A stretch of DNA of 64,000 nucleotides, taken from positions 2,712,001 through 2,776,000 of the forward strand of contig NZ_CP115484.1 in assembly GCF_027627475.1 (NCBI RefSeq). The letters run 5' to 3'. Below, one piece after another: positions 57,987 through 64,000 of this stretch. The position numbers and the translations under genes are program-made. Each line of letters starts with the position of its first letter. Within the stretch, counting starts at the first letter, position 1. The notes beneath the pieces are model-generated. The model was not told where the DNA came from, searched no databases, and saw only the letters and a list, made by a program, of their open reading frames with translations. This DNA is from Paenibacillus sp. SYP-B4298 (GTDB lineage Bacteria; Bacillota; Bacilli; Paenibacillales; Paenibacillaceae).

Positions 57987-58685
57987 TTAAGCCGTTGTTT
58001 GCTCGCCTTGGTTTGCTTCTACGATTGCGTCTGCCATCTTCGCAGTCAGCAGCTTCACCGCACGGATCGCATCGTCATTACCTGGAATGACGTAGTCGAT
58101 TTCGTCTGGGTCGCAGTTCGTATCCACGATACCTACGATTGGGATACCAAGTTTACGCGCTTCTGCAACAGCGATACGCTCTTTGCGAGGATCGATGATG
58201 AACAGTGCGCTAGGCAGCCCTTTCATGCCTTTAATTCCGCCCAGGAATTTCTCCAGACGGTCTTTTTCTTTGCGCAGAATGATAACTTCTTTCTTAGGCA
58301 GCACTTCAAATGTGCCGTCCTCTTCCCACTTCTCAAGCTGGCGCAGACGGTCGATCCGTTTTTGGATCGTCTGGAAGTTGGTCAATGTGCCACCCAACCA
58401 GCGTTGGTTAATGTAGAAGTTGCCGCAGCGCTCAGCTTCTTCTTTAACAGAATCCTGAGCTTGCTTCTTCGTACCGACGAACAGTACGGTTCCGCCTTCT
58501 TCTGCGATCGAGCGAACAAAGTTGTAGGCTTCCTCAACTTTTTTCACTGTTTTTTGCAGATCAATAATGTAAATTCCGTTTCTTTCTGTGAAGATATAAC
58601 GATCCATCTTAGGGTTCCAACGACGAGTCTGATGACCAAAGTGAACCCCAGCTTCAAGTAGCTGTTTCATGGAAATTACCGCCAT
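57987..58685 (-). CDS. rpsB: 30S ribosomal protein S2
   Basis: 232 residues with [50 protein letters not shown] and [11 protein letters not shown], all S2 hallmarks. AGGAGGTG precedes the ATG. Confidence 0.97.
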   Translation of the reverse strand: MAVISMKQLLEAGVHFGHQTRRWNPKMDRYIFTERNGIYIIDLQKTVKKVEEAYNFVRSIAEEGGTVLFVGTKKQAQDSVKEEAERCGNFYINQRWLGGTLTNFQTIQKRIDRLRQLEKWEEDGTFEVLPKKEVIILRKEKDRLEKFLGGIKGMKGLPSALFIIDPRKERIAVAEARKLGIPIVGIVDTNCDPDEIDYVIPGNDDAIRAVKLLTAKMADAIVEANQGEQTTA

Positions 58686-58815
58686 ATCAACAACACCTCC
58701 TGTGCATTGGTTTTTTTAGGATAACCTCCGCTGACCGCATCTTCTGCCAAAACTCGCCACCAGGGCAAGCACCCTTGACAAAATTAATCAGCGTGTGTTT
58801 TTAACACCGTCAATT

Positions 58816-58845
58816 ACTATACCATATTTGAACAACCTTATGCAA
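58816..58845 (-). promoter_or_regulatory. sigma-A promoter of rpsB
   Basis: Minus strand TTGCAT (58845-58840), 18 bases, TATAGT (58821-58816). The ~130-base leader before rpsB is long enough for S2 autoregulation; I did not fold it. Confidence 0.65.
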
Positions 58846-58904
58846 CTAAACCTTCAACAAATCTATGAATGCATAGCATCCTCGCTCATCATAAGCTATG
58901 ATAG

Positions 58905-59453
58905 CTACTGCTTCGGCTTGGAGCGCTGCGGATCAGCCAGCAATATCTTCTGAATCTGCTGCGCATTCAGGGTGCCGGAAAAATAATATTTGCCGTTGCG
59001 AATCCGATTGCGGTCAAGCTGTGTCTCCTTGAGAAAGACTGACGCATCCTCAATCAAGGCCGCGTCCTGCAGCAGCTCGGCGATCGCACTCATATTCATC
59101 CCCCTCTTCACGTTAACCGCGCGCACAGCAGGCGCCTCGGCCTGCTCCTGCCTCGCTTGCTCAAGCTGCTCCGCTAGCGCTGTCTTCACTTTCTCGTCCT
59201 GCTCCTTGAGCAGCCGTTCCTTCTCCTGCTTCAGCGCCTCCAGCTCTGCCTGAGTCTCCTGCAGCAGCTTGGCTTGCTCTTCATGTTCTGCCTGAGCCGC
59301 CCCATCGTTCAAGGTGTCGCTGCTCGTAATTTGAGCTTCGATCTGCTCTGTGCGCTCCTGCTGCACATCCGCAGCGAGCATGAGCTGCAGCATCAACACA
59401 CCGGCGATCAAGCCAACGCCGAGTCCCAATACAAATGAACGGTCTTTAAGCAC
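58905..59453 (-). CDS. membrane-anchored coiled-coil protein with MltG-like end
   Basis: 182 residues: one N-terminal transmembrane helix (about 7-28), a Glu/Gln/Lys coiled coil (about 55-115), and a C-terminal 55 residues (RGMNMSAIAELLQDAALIEDASVFLKETQLD... GKYYFSG...QIQKILL) like the LysM-like part of MltG/YceG endolytic transglycosylases, without the catalytic domain. It overlaps the SwrB-like gene by 8 bases and is the last gene before rpsB. Function unknown; could be a partner of the flagellar/division apparatus. Confidence 0.7.
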   Translation of the reverse strand: MLKDRSFVLGLGVGLIAGVLMLQLMLAADVQQERTEQIEAQITSSDTLNDGAAQAEHEEQAKLLQETQAELEALKQEKERLLKEQDEKVKTALAEQLEQARQEQAEAPAVRAVNVKRGMNMSAIAELLQDAALIEDASVFLKETQLDRNRIRNGKYYFSGTLNAQQIQKILLADPQRSKPKQ

Positions 59454-60021
59454 GGTGACGCTCCTCCTGTGCAGAAAGCTGCACGATCAGTTGAACCTCG
59501 CCTTTGTTCAGCCCCAGCTTCTTGGCGATGTACTCCATGGACTTGCCCTGATGATGCATAGCGAGCAGATCGGCATAACGATCGCTGATCCGGTCTGAGA
59601 CGGGCATCTCCTCCTCGGCCGGCAATGGCGAGGCAGCGCCTGTGTCGGCGTGCACCTGCTGGCGGCTTCCCAGCTCGCTCAGCTTGGCAGCCACCTCGGC
59701 CTGGTGAAGCTTGATCTGCTCCCCAAGCTGCTGCTCCAGCTCCACGTAGCGGCGTTGTAATTCTTCGGAGCGTTTCTCCAGCGCGGCGATCCGCTGCTCG
59801 CTGGACGAAAGCGCCTCCTTTTGCTCGCGCTGCGCGGCCCCTACGATATTCGCCAGCTCTTTATTTTCCTCTTCTATTGACTGCATGAACTGCTCCAGCG
59901 CAAGCTCCATGTCGCCGACCGGCGCCGATGGTCTTGATCGCTTCGGCATGGCGAATGAAAGTACAATAACAAATGCGCCAAGCAGAACAAGATAATGCCA
60001 TGGTTGATCCACACTTTTCAC
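59446..60021 (-). CDS. swrB: SwrB/YlxL-like membrane protein (DUF6115-type)
   Basis: 191 residues: one N-terminal transmembrane helix (about 8-25), a long coiled coil (about 40-115) and a C-terminal helix-turn-helix-like module (DRYADLLAMHHQGKSMEYIAKKLGLNKGEVQLIVQL). The location between sigD and rpsB and this architecture match SwrB/YlxL of B. subtilis, which activates flagellar export and sigma-D. The GTG start at 60021 has a weak site; GTG 60012 is an alternative. Sequence similarity was judged by eye only. Confidence 0.68.
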   Translation of the reverse strand: MKSVDQPWHYLVLLGAFVIVLSFAMPKRSRPSAPVGDMELALEQFMQSIEEENKELANIVGAAQREQKEALSSSEQRIAALEKRSEELQRRYVELEQQLGEQIKLHQAEVAAKLSELGSRQQVHADTGAASPLPAEEEMPVSDRISDRYADLLAMHHQGKSMEYIAKKLGLNKGEVQLIVQLSAQEERHRA

Positions 60022-60079
60022 CCGCAGTTCTTATGATGTCGCATAGGATTGCCGAACAATCATTCCGCTTCCCTATGTG

Positions 60080-61486
60080 CTACAACAGAGGCGACATCGT
60101 CACGTCCCCGTCCGCATAATGGAATTTGATGCGTTCTGCCCGTTCCTTCACGAAGCGTGTATAGCGCCCGATTACAATCTTCGTGCCTCCAAAGATCGCC
60201 TGCTTCACTTCCACACATGCTGTGGTTGTATCCTCAAGCGACTTCTCAATCTCCAGCAGCTCCTGCTTGAGTGCCCGCTCCTGCTCCTGTCCCTGCTTCT
60301 TGGTAATATTCAGCTTGGCCCGCATCTCCAGTCGTTCTGCCGACAATTGTCCGGCCGCTGCGAGCTGATCGAGCAACACCAGCGCCTTCTCGGTCTTGTC
60401 CAGGTTGGTGACTAACTCGCGTACCTCCGTGCGCAGCCGGTTCAACTGGGAGCGCATCTCCGGCTTAACGCCAACGGAAATCTCGGTCGCGGTGGAAGTC
60501 GAGTTGCCGATGATGCGTGCGGTCAGTCTCTCTCCTGCCTGAATATGTCCCCCGACGATAAGCCCCTTGTTGCCAACACAGAGCACATTGCGCCCTGCCA
60601 TCACGTGGGAATGCAGTATACTCTGCGATACAATAACATCCTCGCCCGCTGTAATATTGCCTTCCTGAACGAACGAGCATTTTACATTTTGTCCTGCGCG
60701 GATGTGCCCCTTGCCGGCACCCATGACTCCTCCGGTAATCTCGATCGAACCGTCGCTATCAATCTCCGCGCCCTCGACGCCGCCGATAATGCGAATATCC
60801 CCTGAGGCGTGCACTCGGAAGCCACTCAGCACATTGCCACGGATGACAACCGTACCGACGAAATCGATATTTCCAATTTTATAATCCACATCCCCATTCA
60901 CTTCATAAACTGGAAAAACGTTGATCTTATCTCGCTCTGTCTTCGTCAAGATGCCGTCAATCGCTGCGTACAGCGACATGCCGTCGGGTCCGATCACCAC
61001 GTTTTTCCCGATTTTGAAGCGCGCCTCCTTGCCATCCTTGGCGGGGATGGTTTCCCCGTTCACCTTGATACCAGCTTGGGCGGGCTCCGGCGAAATCTTG
61101 CGGGCAATCAGTTGACCGCGCTTGACATTGCGAAGTGTCGTCACCTCTCGAAAGTCGACCTTGCCGTTATCCAGCTTAGCCGGCCCCGCAAAGTCGTCAT
61201 CCATGTTATATATATATTCCACCTGGCCGTTCACGCCGTCCACCGCCGGCGTGCCCTCTGCAATAATGACCGGTTGGGCGCAATATGAGGCCGGCGACGC
61301 GGCAATGACTCGAAGCAGCTCTATGTTGATGCCGTGAACGATGTTGTTGGTATGTAGCCACTTCTCCAGTTCCTTATAATCCAATATACTATCCGGATCG
61401 ACCTGTTTAAAATACAGGGAAGCAGACAACAAGTCTTCTGAAACCAATACTTCGGCATTCCCATCTAACGGCATTTCAACTGGCAT
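60080..61486 (-). CDS. FapA family (DUF342) protein
   Basis: 468 residues with a repetitive Gly-rich beta-helix (about 210-330: VVIRGNVLSGFRVHASGDIRIIGGVEGAEIDSDGSIEITGGV and more), then a coiled coil (about 340-430). DUF342/FapA proteins in motility operons of Gram-positives and Vibrio act in polar or flagellar assembly; here it follows sigD and precedes the SwrB-like gene. No TM or signal. The ATG has AGGAGGGATAG upstream. Confidence 0.85.
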   Translation of the reverse strand: MPVEMPLDGNAEVLVSEDLLSASLYFKQVDPDSILDYKELEKWLHTNNIVHGINIELLRVIAASPASYCAQPVIIAEGTPAVDGVNGQVEYIYNMDDDFAGPAKLDNGKVDFREVTTLRNVKRGQLIARKISPEPAQAGIKVNGETIPAKDGKEARFKIGKNVVIGPDGMSLYAAIDGILTKTERDKINVFPVYEVNGDVDYKIGNIDFVGTVVIRGNVLSGFRVHASGDIRIIGGVEGAEIDSDGSIEITGGVMGAGKGHIRAGQNVKCSFVQEGNITAGEDVIVSQSILHSHVMAGRNVLCVGNKGLIVGGHIQAGERLTARIIGNSTSTATEISVGVKPEMRSQLNRLRTEVRELVTNLDKTEKALVLLDQLAAAGQLSAERLEMRAKLNITKKQGQEQERALKQELLEIEKSLEDTTTACVEVKQAIFGGTKIVIGRYTRFVKERAERIKFHYADGDVTMSPLL

Positions 61487-61508
61487 ACTACCTATCCCTC
61501 CTGTTAGC

Positions 61509-62294
61509 TTATTTTTCCATAAGCTGATCCCTATGCTTCGACAGCGTCCCCCGCAGCCGCAATATGGCTTTGGAGTGTAGTTGCGAGATGCGCGAGGGCG
61601 ACAAGGACATCACCTCGGCAATTTCGCTTAACGACAGCTCTTCATAGTAGAATAAGGAAACCACGATGCGCTCTTTCTCTGTAAGACGTTCAATTCCTTT
61701 GATCAGCGCACTCTTAATATAGAATTCATGAATTTTGTAATCTGGATTTTTGGCTTTCTCATCCACCAGCAGCGTCAGGCGTGTCTCCGACTCTTCCTCG
61801 CGAATCGGGTCCTCCAGCGAGCAGACCGTTGTCACGGCAATCTCCTGCAGCATGTGCAAAAATTCCTTCTCTGTAATATTGAGATAAGCACTCATCTCTG
61901 CATCCGTCACCGAACGCAAATATTGCTGCTCCAAATGCTGATACGCTTCCTCAATTCGTTTGGCTTTCTCCCTTATGGAACGGGGAACCCAATCGCCCTG
62001 TCTAAGCCCATCGATAATAGAGCCGCGAATACGCCAGGATGCATACGTCTCAAATTGCAGCCCCCGCTGGTAATCAAACTTCTCAATCGCATCAATTAAA
62101 CCCATCACGCCATTGCTGGCCAGATCATCTCTTGAGACATTTTTGGGAAGTCCAATGGCCATCCGGTTCGTCACATAATCCACAAGCGGCAGATAATGCT
62201 CGATTAACAATTTCTTCGCCTCGATGTCTCCGTGCTCTTTCCATCCCTGCCACATCTCAAAATTGGATAAATGAGGCGTCTTCGGCTCGATCAT
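61509..62294 (-). CDS. sigD: RNA polymerase sigma factor SigD (FliA family)
   Basis: Controls late flagellar, chemotaxis and autolysin genes. The 261-residue protein has regions 2 (RDDLASNGVMGLIDAIEKFDY, FETYASWRIRGSIIDGLRQGDWVPRSIR), 3 and 4 (KERIVVSLFYYEELSLSEIAEVMSLSPSRISQLHSKAI). The double-Arg WVPRSIR is typical of FliA/SigD. It lies downstream of cheW-cheC-cheD as in B. subtilis. FlgM, its anti-sigma factor, is not in the window. Confidence 0.95.
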   Translation of the reverse strand: MIEPKTPHLSNFEMWQGWKEHGDIEAKKLLIEHYLPLVDYVTNRMAIGLPKNVSRDDLASNGVMGLIDAIEKFDYQRGLQFETYASWRIRGSIIDGLRQGDWVPRSIREKAKRIEEAYQHLEQQYLRSVTDAEMSAYLNITEKEFLHMLQEIAVTTVCSLEDPIREEESETRLTLLVDEKAKNPDYKIHEFYIKSALIKGIERLTEKERIVVSLFYYEELSLSEIAEVMSLSPSRISQLHSKAILRLRGTLSKHRDQLMEK

Positions 62295-62316
62295 CGTCTC
62301 ACCCTCCTAATGCCTG

Positions 62317-62739
62317 CTACGATTCTTTCAGATGACGCACCACCTCAGCCAGCTCCTCCGGGGATTTGTCCTTCACAGACACCATTCGAGGCGGCGATAA
62401 AGGTTGAAAGGAGGTGCCATCTCTGCCCTGCTCCGGTTGACCTGCCCCTTCCCCAAGCTGCTGCTGCAGCAGCCGATGGACATCTTGCTCGTCATCAGGC
62501 GTCGCCAGATCAAGCGCTGCGCCCTTGATGTCGTCTTCCGGCTCCACATCCGCCGATTCCCGAACGGCGAGCTGATGCAGTACAAACCTCAGCCCAAAAG
62601 CTAATACGAAGCAGGCACCCAGTGCGTACAGGCTTCTAATGAATGTTATGCTCAAGCCGTTGCTTCCGATTGATAATACAAATGTCAACAGACAGCCAAT
62701 TATAGCGATTGCCACATTCCAACGCATCGTTCCGAGCAC
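62317..62739 (-). CDS. small two-helix membrane protein between cheD and sigD
   Basis: 140 residues: two transmembrane helices (about 5-22 and 30-55), then a cytosolic tail with acidic/Gln-rich linker and the end VSVKDKSPEELAEVVRHLKES. Starts with GTG (AAGGAG 8 bases upstream), immediately after the cheD stop. I do not recognise it; B. subtilis has no gene in this slot. Conservation in related genomes, and its role in motility, are untested. Confidence 0.6.
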   Translation of the reverse strand: MLGTMRWNVAIAIIGCLLTFVLSIGSNGLSITFIRSLYALGACFVLAFGLRFVLHQLAVRESADVEPEDDIKGAALDLATPDDEQDVHRLLQQQLGEGAGQPEQGRDGTSFQPLSPPRMVSVKDKSPEELAEVVRHLKES

Positions 62740-62741
62740 CG

Positions 62742-63236
62742 CTACAACTCCTTTGCACCATGCTGGACACTCCGAATATGAAGAATACCGGTCATGCTGT
62801 CAATTTCAATCGTTCTCCCATAATTCCCACCCGTGTCCTCCCCGATGATGGGGATGGGGTAGATCGATAAAATCTGTTTGCAGGATTCCACATTTCGCGG
62901 ACCGATGCGCAGGGTATCGGATTTGCCAAGCTGGGAGAACATTTGCGCTCCCCCCGCTAGCTTGGCAACCATCCGATTCGCCGTCGCTCCCGCGGCCAGC
63001 ATGCGCCTGATCAGCTCGGGAAGAGCCGTGTCCGCGTATTTGGCAATATTATAAGAGGAATCTCTGGCAATGTCCGAGGACGGCAGCATCACATGTGCCA
63101 TACCGGCAATTTTCGTCTTGGAATCATACAAAGTCACACCAACACATGAACCCAGCCCTGTCGTTCGCAATATTTCTCCCTCGGAACCAAAGTTCAAATC
63201 AGCCATGCCAACCTTAATTAACTGTTCCTGTTTCAT
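62742..63236 (-). CDS. cheD: chemoreceptor glutamine deamidase CheD
   Basis: Deamidates chemoreceptor glutamines and binds CheC in adaptation. The 164-residue protein has the catalytic pair C31 (GLGSCVGVTLYD) and H48 (GMAHVMLPS). It overlaps cheC by 4 bases. Confidence 0.95.
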   Translation of the reverse strand: MKQEQLIKVGMADLNFGSEGEILRTTGLGSCVGVTLYDSKTKIAGMAHVMLPSSDIARDSSYNIAKYADTALPELIRRMLAAGATANRMVAKLAGGAQMFSQLGKSDTLRIGPRNVESCKQILSIYPIPIIGEDTGGNYGRTIEIDSMTGILHIRSVQHGAKEL

Positions 63237-63853
63237 TCGGTAGGCACTCCCAGAGATCGAAAAATTTTCTCGAACGACTCCGGGTCAGGGATGAGGAAGA
63301 AGTGACCTTGCATCAGCTCCTTCCCTTCCATGAAGCTCGTATCGATCAACAATGCATCGTCGCCCATCTGACCGAATTGCAGAAGCCCATAGCTTAGGAT
63401 CGCTCCTGCCATATCTACTGCAATGGCGGGTACAGTCGGCGCCATGGAAAGTCCTGTAAAATCAGCGAGTGAGGAGAGATAGGAGCCTGCCAGGATATTG
63501 CCAATCTCGCACAATGTCGATAACTCCATATCGGAATACTCCAGACTGCTTGATGATTCCAGAGAAAGAAGCTGCTGCAGCAGCCGTCTGGCGGAGGCCG
63601 CTTCAATAATAAAGAACATATTGCCTGGGGCATCCCCTTCTACCCGCAAGAAGACAGCGACGACAACCTGCTCCGAACCGCCGACACGCTCAGCAATTTC
63701 TTCGAAGGGCAGGATGGTGACGGTAGGAACAGACATATCGACCGGCTTGTCGATCAGCCTGGAGAGAGCGGTGGCCGCATTGCCCGCTCCAATGTTCCCC
63801 ACTTCCTTCAACACATCCATCTTCAGCCCTGCCAGATGCTTAAAGAGACTCAC
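63233..63853 (-). CDS. cheC: CheY-P phosphatase CheC
   Basis: Removes phosphate from CheY-P and binds CheD. The 206-residue protein has two active-site helices, DVLKEVGNIGAGNAAT (E17, N20) and LCEIGNILAGSY, so both CheC sites are present (full CheC, not CheX). GTG start. Confidence 0.94.
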   Translation of the reverse strand: MSLFKHLAGLKMDVLKEVGNIGAGNAATALSRLIDKPVDMSVPTVTILPFEEIAERVGGSEQVVVAVFLRVEGDAPGNMFFIIEAASARRLLQQLLSLESSSSLEYSDMELSTLCEIGNILAGSYLSSLADFTGLSMAPTVPAIAVDMAGAILSYGLLQFGQMGDDALLIDTSFMEGKELMQGHFFLIPDPESFEKIFRSLGVPTE

Positions 63854-63856
63854 CGC

Positions 63857-64000
63857 TTACTCCTCTAACCCTTCAATCTGAATGATTTCGCTGCGATTCA
63901 ATACTTCGGCCAGATTAAGCATAATGAGCAGACGCTCTTCTCCGAGCTTAGCCACTCCACGCAAATATTTCGCTTTGATGCCACCGACAACCTCAGGCGG
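63857..64000 (-). CDS. cheW: chemotaxis coupling protein CheW, C-terminal part
   Basis: The last 47 residues before a TAA: PPEVVGGIKAKYLRGVAKL then RLLIMLNLAEVLN, typical of the CheW C-terminus (adaptor between receptors and CheA). The rest lies beyond the window edge. It lies directly upstream of cheC, as in B. subtilis. Confidence 0.88.
   Translation of the reverse strand, partial: PPEVVGGIKAKYLRGVAKLGEERLLIMLNLAEVLNRSEIIQIEGLEE

Overview
The window is a stretch of low-rearrangement chromosome from an endospore-forming, flagellated Firmicute. The gene content and moderately high G+C favour Paenibacillaceae (Paenibacillus-like), but no 16S gene is present to fix the genus. Evidence for a sporulating, motile Gram-positive: dipicolinate synthase, SpoIIM, SpoIIIE/FtsK, SleB, YlxY, a Spo0E-like peptide, sigma-D with CheC/CheD/CheW, and a PolC-type replicase. 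Almost every gene lies on the minus strand. The two clear exceptions are a subtilisin-like protease (5.6-6.8 kb) and a small MciZ-like peptide (10.1 kb). No rRNA, tRNA, CRISPR array, prophage or intact insertion sequence was seen.

Layout, low to high coordinates. (1) 0.1-10.2 kb matches the B. subtilis dacF-pupG-xerD-yqzK-fur-spoIIM-yqxK-nudF-mciZ neighbourhood, with alanine dehydrogenase and the S8 protease inserted between yqzK and fur. (2) 10.3-64 kb matches, in order, the long B. subtilis block cheW-cheC-cheD-sigD-swrB-rpsB-tsf-pyrH-frr-uppS-cdsA-dxr-rasP-proS-polC-rimP-nusA-ylxR-ylxQ-infB-rbfA-truB-ribF-rpsO-pnp-ylxY-ymxG-spoVFAB-dapG-dapA-rnj-tepA-ylzJ-spoIIIE-ymfF-ymfH-ymfI-ymfJ-ymfK-ymfM(rodZ)-pgsA-cinA, read from high to low coordinates. 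The two blocks are far apart in B. subtilis and join here at a bidirectional terminator near 10.3 kb. recA, the usual cinA neighbour, is not there.

Functionally the genes fall into: chemotaxis and motility control (cheW/C/D, sigD, FapA, SwrB-like); translation and RNA metabolism (rpsB, tsf, frr, proS, rimP, nusA, infB, rbfA, truB, rpsO, pnp, RNase J); envelope and lipid synthesis (uppS, cdsA, dxr, pgsA, dacF); DNA replication, segregation and repair (polC, ftsK, xerD, EndoQ, dut); diaminopimelate/dipicolinate synthesis (dapA, dapG, spoVFA, spoVFB); and sporulation. Promoter-like sequences match sigma-G before sleB, sigma-K before spoVFA, and sigma-E before spoIIM, ylxY and the mciZ-like gene.

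Main points for a second look: a pair of TA-flanked inverted-repeat elements (2933-3007 and 49706-49871), the shorter being an exact internal deletion of the longer, and the longer supplying the last base of the proS stop codon; a XerD in which the catalytic beta-hairpin lysine is glutamine; an MciZ-like cell-division inhibitor; absence of asd between spoVFB and dapG and of recA after cinA; and a signal-less subtilisin. I found no obviously new multi-gene system; this is largely core genome.
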